Assembly (NCBI GenBank): GCA_947646735.1
Contig: CANTFK010000888.1
Span: forward strand, 1 to 64,000
Reading direction: 5' to 3'
Source of the DNA: Peronospora farinosa
Taxonomy: Eukaryota; Oomycota; Peronosporomycetes; Peronosporales; Peronosporaceae
Length of the DNA: 64,000 nucleotides
In this document: piece after piece, positions 20,757 to 34,227 of the stretch
How positions within the stretch are numbered: position 1 is the stretch's first letter
Layout of the letters: every line of letters begins with the position of its first letter
Position numbers and translations under genes: made by a program
Notes under the pieces: generated by a model
Database searches by the model: none
The model's input: the letters and a program-made list of their open reading frames with translations, nothing else
Told to the model about the DNA's origin: nothing

Positions 20757-23700
20757 TCAAAGTTCTGTTAATAAGCGTGGAGGCTCGGATCGACTATCAG
20801 TGGCATCTCGGCGGTGCTTTCGTGACGAACCGCTCTTCGTGTGATGTGAAGAGGATGAAGTTACGTCATCTTTCTCTTTGGTTTTTTTCTTCTTCTTGCC
20901 GCTCTTTAACTTGCTTTTGCTTGAGCCATGCGTAGCATTGCTACCAGAGAGAGATTTTGTGGATGCACCCTGCTTTCGTAGTAGCTTGTCTCGCTGAGCT
21001 TGGCGCTGCTTGACTTGCAGTCTTTTCTTGCGCTCTTTCTCCTCCGCCTGCATTTGCTGCCAATCCGTGTCGAATGCTTGCAGCTCAACTTTGCCTAGCA
21101 CTGAGTTGCCATCTACCGTAGTATCCTCAGGGTCATCGAGATTGCTATCTATCGACGGGTTGCGCGAGGATGGTCCATCATTAGCTGACGATGTTACGGA
21201 CGGACGAGACGACTTGCTATACTCTGACACAGATTGGACGCTGGAAATGGAAGTCGGTACATCACCAGAATACCGCTTCATAGGAGCCTGGATCTCAAAA
21301 CTAAAAGCCTCATCATTTCCAGAGAGAATTTCCTTGTTGTCATTCTCACTATCGCTGCCGACTTCTTCTTGATCGGGCGTTTTTAGACCCAACGATGAAG
21401 ATAGTGACAAGATCTCCACGTCTCTAGACTTGTACAAGATGTCGGAAGCAGCATCGTCTTGTCTTACGACCTTCTCGGTCATGTCTGAAGGCTCTTCAAT
21501 CAGTCCCAAGTTGGGAAGCGATAAATGTCTCACTGTGCCACTTGCCTCTTCAGTCAAGGCTACCTTTTTGGCTTTTGGACTTGGTATAGCGTCATCAACT
21601 GGTGCTGGATTCACGGAGGCAGGAACGTCCGCTTCGTCATGTTGCTTCTTTTCGTTCGTGACCACAGCTTCAGTAGCTGGCTTCTTCATGTGCTTCCTTT
21701 CGAGAACAGGCTGGAGCTTGAAATCTCCATCTGTCAGACTGAAATTTGGTGTCTCATCCTCCAGCGCGCCAACTGACATTCCGCTCGACGATGCATCTGC
21801 AAGAAACGCTGTTGGAAGTGCGTAGGCTGCAGGAACATCATTAACCGTGAAATGCGAGCCTTCGCTACTTGCCTCAGCATCCGATAAAGACTTCTGACTG
21901 CGCAAAACACTTTTACTCATTGAAATAGGCGCAAGGTTTGGCTCAAGCACGGAATACTCGTCCTTTCCATCGTGATTTTCATCCTTACCGTACAATTTGG
22001 TCACATCCTGATCATTCGAGTTGTCAAATAGAGCATCAATCGGATCATCCTCCTCAATATGTTTATTTGTGCTCTCCAACTTTGCACCCAGTCTCGAAGG
22101 CGATGTCACCAGCTTTCCTTCATCCATGTTGGAGCTCGTATCATTCAGATATTCACGCGTCTTCCGCCGAGATGACAATTTCCCTCGCCTCTTCTTTAAG
22201 GACGCGAGTTCTGGCTCCGAACCAGAATCATTGGAATGCACATCTTCGTCAGTTTTGCGACTTGAATGCCTCGATTTTGCAGTCTTGCTCTTTGGTGGTT
22301 GTATAGGGTCTACGTCATCGTCACTGACATCATCTTTACTTATGTCGGTCAGCTTTTCTTCTGTTTGAAAGAGAGCTTCGTAGCTAGTTGCGCCGCCAAA
22401 CACTTTGTGTTCGTTCGGGCTGTCCTCGAATAAATTAGCGAAAGAATCCTTGCGTGGTTTGGCAAACTTCTTCTTGCTGCCAGATTTTCGCTTACTCCCC
22501 CGCTCCACCACTGAGCGAATTGACGAAGTGTAGGAGGCGCCATTTTCTTCGTCACTGCTACCGTTGTCAAAAATGCTGTCTTTGCGAACAATTGAGTCTA
22601 CAATACTACGACTGACTCGTGGCTTACGCGACTGACTTCCCCCGCCTCCTTTCCGAGTGCGAATCAACTGCTTCAATGCTGCGAGCTCGCTCTCTAAAGA
22701 GCTGATTTTGTCCACAATAATTTCAGCAACATCATCTTCAACCTCTTCACCATTGTCGTTGGTTGCAATAGCTGTCCCAGCAATTAGAGACGGATCGTTG
22801 TAGCCGTGATTACTCGTTGTGGGGGCAATCTTTTCCAGCACTAGCAATTCTGTTGACTTTGACCGCTTGACTCTTCTAGGAGCCACTACGCGTGCTGGAA
22901 CCCGAGCTGCCACGTAGCTTCCCGTGGTAGAGTCAAAAACGTAATTGTTGGTTTGTTCAGACTCGGCAAAGAAATCATCAATTGATTCCGTGCCTTGCGG
23001 CTTGTTCAAAACCGAACCATACTTCAAGTCATCCATAATGCCGCCAAGGGTAGCAGGAGTCTCGTATCGAGTGGAAGTCCCGATAGTATCGCTGTAGACT
23101 GCACGAGGCTGGAGGATCGTCGGCACAGCGTATGTTGCAGTTCCAAGTCCAGAGGATGATCCTATATTGCTCCAGGTAAAACCAGATTCCTCTGCTTCGG
23201 ATGCAACTTTTTTATCATTTAGCAATGACATGGCTGCAGATTCCCTCCATGCCTCAGTAGAATCATCAGCAGGCTGACTCGATGAAATAAAAGACAGGGA
23301 CCCGTTTCCCGGCACAAATTCCTCGGATATGTCGGCAGGCCTTCGTTGGTCAAAACGAGCAACATCAACTGCACCGAATGATGCTTGACCAACATTTGTG
23401 TTCTCTTGAGCAGCCCAATTACTCCTACCGTCTGTACTGAACCGGCCTGAAAAATCGTCGATGTTGGCTTTTGGCGACATGAAAAGTTCATCGAACGTTC
23501 CTCGACGTTTATGCTCCGGCTCCTGTTTCTGGTGATGCTGCTTCGACTCACCAACATTTGAAGGCAATGTGACCTCCACGCGAGAGTTTGAGTCGACAAG
23601 CGCGGTCATAGTGTTTCTAAAGTTCGCTTGTGTAACTGGCTTTTCTTGATAATCATCATTGTAGTTTGCAACAGTGCGCCGTAGCAACCCACCTGAAACT

Positions 23701-25821
23701 GACTCGGTTGTAATCGTGCTATCATGGTAATTAGCACCTAATACAGGTGAAGCGTAGTTCTCAGCGATGTCTTTCTTTGGAGGAGCAGCTCCAGCTGCTT
23801 GCGGTGTTTTAGCAAGATTTTTTGGCGGAGTAGATGCCTTCTTTGACCCCATACCAAAGAAGCGCTTAAGCGCACCGGTGAAGCCGCTCTTTGTCTTTTC
23901 ACTTCCTCCGGTGTCATTTTTTACATCACCACTTTGATGTTCAATAGGAGAGCTTGAAGTATGCGATGGAGGATTTGCGATACTGTATGAATCTTGCTTG
24001 CTTGAAAAGCGATGTACAGTCGTTGGCAGCAATGAGTTATTCGCCCATGCTGTATCGCGAGCAAGATGTTCATATTGTCTCTCTTCTTTCTTGTGCTGCG
24101 CTTCTCGCTCTTCCATCGTAGCCTCAAAATACCCTGGCGATTCGTCAACGACCAATTCGTCTGCATCTTGGTCGTAAAATGTCGGCTGATCAGGATTCAA
24201 GGTAGACACAGTCGGTGCCAGCGTGTAAGATCCATCTCGTGACGAGGACGATGAGTTTAATTCATCCAGCGTCATGTTTTGGTTGCTTAGGGCCCGAGGA
24301 TTGCTAGCCTCTGCTTTCTTTTCCCTCCTTTTTGCTGTCGATTCCCGGCGCTTTGTTGCGCTGAATATGTCTGTAAAGGTGAATCGTGCCTGAAAACCCT
24401 GCTCATGGGAAGTGCTTTCGTCCAACTGCTTTGGACTACGTCTCACACTTTTGTAACTGTAGGGTGTGGTCATTGATTGTTGCTCCGGTCGAGGCATAGT
24501 GGTTGAGTGATTATCATCGTGACCAAGTCCTGGGCCACCCACATCATCATACTGAAATTGCTCAGAAAAGTATCCATCTCCGGATAGCCCACTGGGCTGT
24601 TCACCGCGATCAGTATACGCTAATGTTGCAATCTGTTGCTGTGGTCGAGGCATTTCAGCAGAGATGTCACCATCGTGCCCACGTTCCGGCCTACTTACAT
24701 CATATCGAAATTGATCCGACATATAACTCTTGCCTGTAATTCCAGATGAAAGCAAGCTGTGAGCTGTTTGTGCGGGAACTGGCGTTTGCTTGCTTGTAGG
24801 CGTGACTGTGTACGTATCCTTAACACGATCCCTCCAGCCCTTCTCGCTGTAGGCTTCAACACTATTTCGAGAGCTTATCTGTTGATCTGGCACATCAGTA
24901 AACCAATCCCCGTCAGCATCGTCAATAATTTCTCCATCTGCTGTCGTCAGCTTATTTCCGATACCAACTGATTGATTCCAAAACGCCGTTGCTGTTGTTG
25001 GACCCTTTGCAGCCACTCCATTCTTCTGTAATTGCTCTCTTCTTTTCTTTTCCTTGCGTAAATTCTCCTCCTGTTTCTTTCGTGCCTTCTCATCATTATC
25101 ATTAGACGTCGAAGTCCGTGCTAATGACGCCAACCGTTCACCATTACTCGAGTCTGCAACCACATTCAGCGTCGAATCACCTGCTGTCATCGTTTCGCGC
25201 TCGTAAGCATCTTGTTCAGCCAGGAGCTGGTTGTTGCACGCCGAACACACTCGGTGCTTCCGCCGTGAAAGCTCAAAGAACAAAAATGAAGAGCAGTCTG
25301 AACACATGATACGTCCACAATAACGACAGTGATGTTTACGTCTTACAAGTGAAAAGTCCGACTTGCAGAGACCACACTTGACTGCTTTGACATCAGATTC
25401 CCACTGTACATCAAATAGCTCTTGACTAGTTTTGTGACGTGATTTTTTGTTTCTTTTGCGTCTCTTTTCCTGCTTTCCAGAGTCTGTTGCGTCCGTTGTG
25501 TTGCTGGTCGAAAAACCTGATTTATCATGCACGTAAGACCTGGATACGACGCTACTGGACGCCATAGGACTCCATAGAGATGGCCGACCATCTGGTGTAA
25601 CTGGCTGAGCTTCTGTAGCCTCGTAATTACGCGGTTTTTGCCTCACAGCGGAAGACGACGCTGACGGAGGGGGATTTCCGTATAAATCGTCGAATTCGCC
25701 GTCATCCTGGAGCATTTTGAACGCAAAAAAACATGTGCATACAAACAAGCATTAGAAAACGTGTGAGCATGCGATTATGATGCGCAAGACCACGTACGTC
25801 GTCGAAAAACGGGTCGTTCAT
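20757..25821 (-). CDS. Very large FYVE-finger protein, mostly disordered
   Basis: A 24-nt first exon (25821-25798, MNDPFFDD) is spliced over a 91-bp intron (GTACGT...CTCCAG) to a single exon of nearly 5 kb (25706-20757), about 1657 residues. If the intron is ignored, the second exon could still start at an in-frame ATG (25715). The FYVE zinc finger lies at about 115-175 with the PI3P-binding core RRKHHCRYCG and four CxxC pairs (CGLC, CSDC, CSAC). The rest is low-complexity Ser/Asp/Lys-rich sequence, a short coiled coil (SSLESELAALKQLIRTR) and a highly basic C-terminal region (about 1570-1657). FYVE domains target PI3P on endosomes, so an endosomal adaptor role is likely. Nothing else is recognised. 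Confidence 0.85.
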
Positions 25822-26078
25822 GCCACCAAATTCTTGCGATTGAGCTTTTTCGGTTCCGTTTTTAAAGAAGGAACGAATTAAGTTGCTTATATTTATAAAG
25901 TGCAACGTGTTTGCATCCGTATAACAACTTAAGGTAGAGCAACGTATCGACTTCAACTTATCGACAGCTACCAAACGGATAAGTAGACTCGTCTGACACC
26001 TCTCTCAAACTTGATGGGTGGATCACGTTTGACAGGCTCCACTTCCACAGAGGAGACCACTATTACTAAAGACGATAT

Positions 26079-26179
26079 GGTGACGTTCTCGGGATTGTCT
26101 GGCTATGCTGATGCAGCACTACAGCAGACGTGTATCGTTGTTTGTGTCCTTATAGGCCGCTTGAGCAGTGCGCTTGTCG
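26079..26179 (+). repeat. Left arm of long inverted repeat
   Basis: About 100 bp that recur in reverse complement at 27064-27150, beginning GGTGACGTTCTCGGGATTGT. The arms share roughly nine bases in ten once a 14-bp insertion in this arm is skipped, and are separated by about 0.9 kb of unrelated sequence. Confidence 0.85.
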
Positions 26180-27063
26180 TGGGGAATAGCTTCATTAATA
26201 ACCAACCACTTGCGCGGTTCATTCGATTAAGCGATGATGTTTGGCACGGGGATGCTACCAGCCGGTGTATCCTTTCTTAATGACTGCTTTGTAGGTGCTA
26301 GGGCTTCTTTGGCGACTACAATTCATTCAAGCAGCATTCCTTGACTTAGAGACGTACTAGCACAAGACAACGCCAGCACCAAGCTTCATTGTTAGCAGCA
26401 TCTAGACGTGTGTGTTCAGGTGGCATTTGACGATGTAAAGTCGAAGCTTTCGCCTATTGTCCAAAAATCCATAACGATGCACCAGTACTGGGTTTCCACC
26501 ATGATGATGGTGTAAAAATCATTCTAAGCCGCGACGCCCAGTGAGTCAATGTCTTTTCACAATGTAGACAACAATGTTAAAAGACATTATGGCAACTTTT
26601 GAAGGCTCGTAGTGCAAGTGCATGTTTTGGTGATAAGCAATGGTTACAGCCACCCTTTCAAGGCACTATAGCCATCATCATCAAACGATTTTTTTAGCGC
26701 TGCACCACTAAAGAAGGCATTCCGTGCATTGGTTGCAAAACGACGACGGGGGACACTGATCGGGAGCTCACATTCTACGACACCGTATAACGTGGTGGAA
26801 GTGGAGGATGGGCTCAAATTTACGTCTGTTCGTCATCGACTCTTGATAAGGAGCATACCCTATGTATTCATAGATGGTGATAGGTTTTACCTCATACAGA
26901 TCTCAAGTAAATAAAGAAACAACAAATGCTAAAACAGCACCTTGTTGCTACAACTGCCTTGAACTGAAGTGTCACGACCGACAAGGCGGTTGTCCAATTC
27001 AAATCTATCTCGTGCCCAGCCTAGTGTACAACACGCGCCCTCGCTTCGGCGACTGTGCATTTT

Positions 27064-27150
27064 CGACAAACGGACTGCTCGAGCGGCCTATAAGGACATA
27101 AACAACGATATACGTCTGCTGCATAGCCAGACAATCCCGAGATCGTCACC
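27064..27150 (-). repeat. Right arm of long inverted repeat
   Basis: Reverse complement of 26079-26179, lacking the 14-bp segment present in that arm. Sequence outside the arms does not match clearly and no target-site duplication was seen, so classification as a DNA transposon is not supported. Confidence 0.85.
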
Positions 27151-27427
27151 ATCCTGCAGTCCTATTATAACGGATAAATCGATGTTTTCTACTTCTACGC
27201 TCCTGGTCGCAAATCAAAGTAGAATCATTAAGTGCGGTAGATTATCGTAAGGATCGACTAGGTCTTGACAGTCCAGCTGTTGTTTAAACGCAACTGTGCG
27301 TAGGACTGCATTACTGAGGTTCCAATTGACCGTCTGCTTTGTAAAAACGACATATAACAAGAGCAAACAAGAACGAGTCTCACTTTTGCTTGTGCATTGC
27401 AAACTCGAAACAAAACGAAAGCACGTC

Positions 27428-30187
27428 ATGACTTTCAACTTGCAATTGCCGACCTGGCAACCAGGTCGTCTGACTGGTTTTCGTATCCCCATGAAATCCT
27501 TGACGCTGATTGTGACTCTGCTTTACAGCCTACATGAACTTGATGGCAAGACTTTGAATGTTGTTGCTGCTACGTCTTTGGTATCTCAAGGACATGATGT
27601 TCCGTTGGAAGGTATCAATAACAAGGTGGTGCGTCGTCTGGCAGGTGGAGATAAGGAACAAGGCAGCGAAGTTTGCAACAACTCGGCGTCGTTTTTGGGC
27701 GTGGGCAACACCGAGTGTCTCAACAAAAACCTTCGGACGGCCGTATTCCTGATGGCAGTTATCGTCGCCGTATCGATCATAGTTGACCGACTTATCCATT
27801 TCATTCGTGCGTCTATCAAGTGTCCGCAACTTCGTAAGATTGTCAACCGCATCTTTGAAGAAGTGATGATCATGGGGTTCCTGTCCATGGTGATCTTTTC
27901 TCTCAACACGAGTGGTGCCATGACGTCACTTGCATTAGACAAACTCACGGCATCGGAGAAGCTCCACTTCTACGAATTCTTCCACTATATCGTGTTCCTC
28001 ACTATGATATACTTCATCGTCATTGTCTTGTTGCTGCTGTTCATCGGTACAGTTGTGCCGAAACTCGTTTGGGAGATCAACAAGCAGCGTCGAGAAAGTA
28101 TTAGCGACATTCAAAACGAAGACACGTATCAATCGCAGTTTCCGAGTTTCACTGGAAGCAGCAGTGATTGTCCTGTCAATCGAAACCGCATGCGCCACTC
28201 TTTCATCCGAGACGCGTCCTCGCTGGGTCGCGATATCAATCCTTACAGTGTGGGTACCAGCACAATTGATGACGCGAATCGCACACTCGATACACCCCCA
28301 GGCGACTATTACATGACAATGCGAGCACGACAATTTTCTGATGGGGATGACATGCATCGCTCGTTGGCTATGAGGGCGCGAGCGTTGTCTGGCATGGACC
28401 TCGTCATGGGTTCACGAGTGTACAGCCTTTTGCTTCAGCGATATCGTCGCGAAGGTTGGTGCTTTCACTTCGACATCCGCAAGCAATGGAACCGCTGGAA
28501 GAGCTTTGAAATCCTCGCGTACAACATTTGCCAGCACAGAAGCGGCTATATCTACAAAAACCCTATTGAAATGGAGAGACTATTTGGTGTCCGGCCGACT
28601 CGCTGGCGGGATTTTCGAGACGCCGCTGGCACTCAAGGAGAAAATGGTGCCGATTGCACAGACGATGAAAACGGCATGACTTATGCCAAGTATCACGTGC
28701 TGTGCATGCGCAACTTGTTGCTCCACATGACCAACATCCCCCCATTCGCGTTCCTAATCCTCCTAGCCATCTCTCTGCTGCCATCCATCTTCCCCCAGCA
28801 AGATCACCGGATTTTTATTGGCGTGGGAGGCTTGCTGCTGCTCATGAACGTTGTCATCTTTTTCAAGGTGCTGAAAATTCTGCGCGGTATCGTAGACGAC
28901 CGCCTCCGGATCATCTCTTTGCGTGACATTCAGACGCGACTCGCGAAAGAGCTTCAGAGCTCGCAAAGTCGCGCTCAAGGGCATCATGTTATCTCCCCGT
29001 CTAATTCTGCACCAATATCTGTTGAGGAATCGATGGCGGAAGACCCCAAACACCTCGGAGACGATGACCACAACGCTCTGGCTTGTTCCAAAAAAACACC
29101 ACAAAAGTTCAAGGCGGCAGCGCTCGCTGTCCGCGCTGTAATTCGCATGCAAATGTCGGCACTTTGTCACCGACAACTTCACTGCCACGACAACCGATTC
29201 TGGTTCAACAGTCCGAAGTTGTTGCTTCGACTCTTTCAGTTCGCTACAATTGGACAAGCTTTCTATTTGGTATGGCTTTCACTTGTAGAAATTCCCAGCA
29301 TAACGGACTCGTCAGCTTCCAATGGTGGCGGATCGGCATTCTTGATTCTCATGATATTTTATCCAGCTCTGGCGCTCCTTGTCATTACTCCACTCACGAT
29401 GCCAAGTCTCGTGCTGGTCATGAGCCTCACGGGTATTTTTGTGGAGCTAAACGCAAGCAACGGTGATGACGTGGGAAACCATCGCAATGCGACTCAGGAA
29501 GAGGTGAAGACGCACACAAGGATCATACGTCGTTCATTTTTGAGAAGTCACCACACGGAAAGAGGGAGTCACCTGCCGCTGCCCGTGACACCACCGCTTG
29601 GCCCAGCTAGTCCGTCTGGCTTGCCAAACCATATCGAAAATCAACAGGACTCCGTAGCCTCTCCTACTAACGTATTTCTCCGTATCTATGACTCACCAGT
29701 ATCTGCCATCAATACTGGCCGTAAGGATAATGGGCCTCGTTTCATTCCTGCCAACAGCAACTCCGTGGGACGCGACAATCCACTAGGTTATTCAAGAAGC
29801 CAAAGCAGATCCATTGGCAGCATCGGCAATATGTCGAGCCGAGCATTTGACCTAGCAGCTTTCCAATCTCAGGATAGTGCCGTCGCTTCGTCTGCACCCG
29901 AAACGACCAACAGAATGAAGGGTCAGGCTCCTCCTCAATCGCTGTCTTCATTCACCAGTAGCACAAGTAGTGCGTATAAGAGCCCCCAATCAACCACAAT
30001 GGAGATCGGCGTGCCTGGAACCAAGATGAAGTGGAGTCAGGCGAACGTTGAACTAGACACGCAAGTCGGTAGCGGTGCGACTGCTGACAACAAGGAGCAG
30101 GGGAATGATCTGGAGCAAGCCCAGAGCCCAGTTTCAGCGTCTTTTAAGACTTACTGCTCCAAATACGGTGGCTATCCAGACCAATAA
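27428..30187 (+). CDS. MLO-like seven-transmembrane protein
   Basis: Single exon, about 919 residues; the frame is open further upstream but the first ATGs in it are at 27428 and 27491. The second gives a typical signal sequence (MKSLTLIVTLLYSLHEL). Seven hydrophobic segments follow: AVFLMAVIVAVSIIVDRLIHF, then VMIMGFLSMVIFSL, YIVFLTMIYFIVIVLLLLFI, PPFAFLILLAISLLPSIF, FIGVGGLLLLMNVVIFF, a helix starting LFQFATIGQAFYLVWLSL, and AFLILMIFYPALALLVITPL. Landmarks shared with plant MLO proteins are the basic IRASIKCPQLRKIV stretch after helix 1, the EEVMIMGFLSM helix and, above all, DNRFWFNSPKLLLRLFQF before helix 6. The long Ser-rich cytosolic tail (about 690-919) has no recognised domain. MLO proteins are membrane proteins linked to calcium signalling in plants; function here is unknown. 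Confidence 0.7.
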   Translation: MTFNLQLPTWQPGRLTGFRIPMKSLTLIVTLLYSLHELDGKTLNVVAATSLVSQGHDVPLEGINNKVVRRLAGGDKEQGSEVCNNSASFLGVGNTECLNKNLRTAVFLMAVIVAVSIIVDRLIHFIRASIKCPQLRKIVNRIFEEVMIMGFLSMVIFSLNTSGAMTSLALDKLTASEKLHFYEFFHYIVFLTMIYFIVIVLLLLFIGTVVPKLVWEINKQRRESISDIQNEDTYQSQFPSFTGSSSDCPVNRNRMRHSFIRDASSLGRDINPYSVGTSTIDDANRTLDTPPGDYYMTMRARQFSDGDDMHRSLAMRARALSGMDLVMGSRVYSLLLQRYRREGWCFHFDIRKQWNRWKSFEILAYNICQHRSGYIYKNPIEMERLFGVRPTRWRDFRDAAGTQGENGADCTDDENGMTYAKYHVLCMRNLLLHMTNIPPFAFLILLAISLLPSIFPQQDHRIFIGVGGLLLLMNVVIFFKVLKILRGIVDDRLRIISLRDIQTRLAKELQSSQSRAQGHHVISPSNSAPISVEESMAEDPKHLGDDDHNALACSKKTPQKFKAAALAVRAVIRMQMSALCHRQLHCHDNRFWFNSPKLLLRLFQFATIGQAFYLVWLSLVEIPSITDSSASNGGGSAFLILMIFYPALALLVITPLTMPSLVLVMSLTGIFVELNASNGDDVGNHRNATQEEVKTHTRIIRRSFLRSHHTERGSHLPLPVTPPLGPASPSGLPNHIENQQDSVASPTNVFLRIYDSPVSAINTGRKDNGPRFIPANSNSVGRDNPLGYSRSQSRSIGSIGNMSSRAFDLAAFQSQDSAVASSAPETTNRMKGQAPPQSLSSFTSSTSSAYKSPQSTTMEIGVPGTKMKWSQANVELDTQVGSGATADNKEQGNDLEQAQSPVSASFKTYCSKYGGYPDQ

Positions 30188-30518
30188 AAGGGCACATCCC
30201 GTCCAACGTCGCGCGACAACAAATTAAAACAATAAATACGACCCAAGTTCCCCATAACTGCAACGCATAACTCACATAGGTGGCGCTTCCAAATGTGGTT
30301 CTCTTTGAGTGGGGCATCAACAGTGGGGACCAACCATCAACAACTACCAGTAGTGAGAAGTAAGTAAGGAAAGTCAATGTTTTTTAATCCCTTGATCATC
30401 CAAACCGAAAGCAGAACCGTACCGGCATCTTGGCCTCAAGCTAGCGCAAGCTGGCGAGTAGAAACTCCAATCTCGTCACGATGACTCAGCTTTTGTCGTC
30501 CAAGAAAGCGCACTCGCC
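30188..30518. other. Convergent 3' spacer
   Basis: Lies between the MLO-like stop and the BuGZ stop. AATAAATACG at 30230 and AAATTAAAACAATAAA resemble polyadenylation signals for the MLO-like gene. No gene seen. Confidence 0.4.
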
Positions 30519-31500
30519 TCATGCGGCTCCTCTTCCACCCAATAGTTTGTAGGCGTACTTTGGTCGAAGTGCACGCTTCTCCTCCTGTCACAATATCATT
30601 TTATGGCAGTTTAGCATCAGTTTGACGATAACAAGCGTACATCATCGATACGTACCATAGATTCGTTTTCGTCCGCATACACCAAGCCAAGATCATTTTT
30701 CACCGCCTTTTGCGCTGCTCCATCGAATAAGTTGGTATTGCTGACTGTCATACCATGAAGAGTTGCTACCGTTTCTAGTCCAGACATTGGCACCCCTTGG
30801 GTTGGATATCCAAGAGGAGCTTGCGAAGAAGTAGGAGGAATCATCGTACCGGGTGGCGGTGGGCCCCTTGCCCATTGCGGCGGCATTCCACCAGCGTATT
30901 GTGGGTAGCCTTGCATATGACGAGGCGGCGGCATGAATCCTCGAGGTGGAGGAGGCCGCATTGGCAGACCAATACCAGGAGGTGTCATTCCACCTGGAAA
31001 CTGCATCGGCCCCCGACCGCCAATAAATGGTGGTGGCGGCATGCCTCGACCAATATAACCTCCTATTATTAAACCAGACGGAGGATCCAGTCTTGGTTTC
31101 TTGGTTACTTCTCCATCAGCGTCTGTATAGACAAAAACAATGAATACATATCAAAACAATCATTTTTCTTGCCTTGTAAAGACTCTAGTACAATAGAAAG
31201 CTCACCTGGTACACCTTCCATGCCATAGACCTCAATTGCAACACTTTCTTTACCCTCTTTTGCATTTGGAATGCTCTTGAGACTTTCCTTATGTACTTGT
31301 TGCATGTGAATAGTCATTCCACTGATAGTACTGAGTTTCTTGTAACACGTTGGACACTTGAAATGCCGCGCCTTTTGATGTAGAATCAACACCTTCTCAT
31401 CGTCAAAGTTACGATCGCAATAGTAACAGAAGATACGACGTTGTAGAGCTTCGCCGCCTGCACCACTCTCATTCTGTCGCTTTTTCTTGCCCATTTGCAC
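30519..31500 (-). CDS. BuGZ/ZNF207-type C2H2 zinc finger protein
   Basis: Three exons: 31500-31206, 31122-30656 and 30584-30519 (about 275 residues), introns of 83 and 71 bp with GTGAGC and GTACGT donors. The N terminus carries the two linked fingers of the family: [19 protein letters not shown], then [19 protein letters not shown], followed by the conserved EVYGMEGVP. The middle is Pro/Gly/Met-rich, as in ZNF207, whose disordered region drives spindle-matrix condensation. The last exon encodes only 21 residues yet restores the conserved [12 protein letters not shown] motif that ends the animal and plant proteins, which argues strongly for this splice model. ZNF207 binds BUB3 and microtubules and works with spliceosome components. 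Confidence 0.88.
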
Positions 31501-31635
31501 TCCTCTCGCTGGCCTTCCCCGCTCCTTGTAATGTTACTGGGTTTGATAGAGAATGATTGTCCTTTTCATCCAACAACCTTCGTTCCACATTGCTTTTCTG
31601 TAGAAAACACTTCTAGCAATTAACTTGATTTCGCT
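31501..31635. promoter_or_regulatory. Short divergent promoter, BuGZ and phosphatase
   Basis: Only 135 bp separate the two start codons, so both promoters and 5' leaders must share it. CCACATTGCTTTTC at 31588-31601 resembles the oomycete initiator (YCAYTYY) on the plus strand. No CCAAT box is obvious. Confidence 0.4.
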
Positions 31636-32172
31636 ATGGTGAGTGTATTGTTCGTGTGTCTTGGCAACATTTGCCGAAGCCCAGCAGGTGAAGCGGTGTT
31701 CAAGGATATTGTAGCCAAGAAGACGGGGACAAAGGCGGCCTCATTTTTCATTGATTCATGTGGTACTGGAGGTGGCAGTGCCAATTGGTACAGCGTCAAT
31801 GGTTGGTCGTATCATGAAGGCGACAGGGCAGACTCGCGCATGACCAAGGAGGCCACCAAACGTGGCTACAATATGACGTCACGCTCGCGGCCGCTCAAGC
31901 AGCAGGACATTGATACATTTGATTATATCATATGTATGGATGAGAAAAACAAGGATGCAGTGCTGGAGGCCGCAGATGCCTGGGGTGGTGTCTCATGTCG
32001 CAGTCTCGCGACTCGTAAGATCTCCATGATGACCGACTATTGCTCGACGTTTGAGAACGAGACACGCGTCCCAGATCCGTGGTATGAAGGCGGCTTTGAT
32101 CATGTGCTGGATCTGCTAGAAGATGCTTGTAATGGACTTTATAACCACATTGTGGCGAGCAAGATGGTCTAA
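31636..32172 (+). CDS. Low-molecular-weight protein tyrosine phosphatase
   Basis: Intact single exon of 178 codons. The N-terminal P-loop is CLGNICRSP, with the catalytic Cys at residue 8 and Arg in the C(x5)R signature. The C-terminal general-acid loop is VPDPWYEGGFDHV, the classic DPWY of the family, followed by the final helix. Slightly longer than the usual 155-160 residues because of an insertion around SANWYSVNGWSYHEG. Cytosolic acid phosphatase acting on phosphotyrosine proteins and small phosphoesters. Confidence 0.95.
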   Translation: MVSVLFVCLGNICRSPAGEAVFKDIVAKKTGTKAASFFIDSCGTGGGSANWYSVNGWSYHEGDRADSRMTKEATKRGYNMTSRSRPLKQQDIDTFDYIICMDEKNKDAVLEAADAWGGVSCRSLATRKISMMTDYCSTFENETRVPDPWYEGGFDHVLDLLEDACNGLYNHIVASKMV

Positions 32173-32447
32173 AGACGGAAGATAAAAAATTGGGCATTTC
32201 GTACTGATACTGTCGCTTCTTCGAAACAAATGCTGACGATACTGTTGAATGCTGACGACAACTGGTACAATGTGGTCTGCAACAGCTCTTTATCACGTAT
32301 GTTACTTCAAGGTCATCTTCATTGGAATGAATAGCCTTCACCATGGATCTACAGTACGGTTGAAAAAGAAATGATGACGACAAACCCAGTGTTGAGATAA
32401 AGAACAAGTTACGAATCTATGGAGTGCAATTACGCATCGGTCTTCTT

Positions 32448-34227
<1,780 letters not shown>

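Larger units (their letters stand above)
25822..27427. other. 1.6-kb spacer holding an inverted duplication
   Basis: No gene could be supported. The plus frame 26011-26280 (89 codons) covers the left arm of an inverted repeat and resembles no known protein. AT-poor, with several short frames broken by stops, it may be a decayed element or a hairpin-forming locus. The last 150 bp are the 5' region of the MLO-like gene. Confidence 0.4.
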
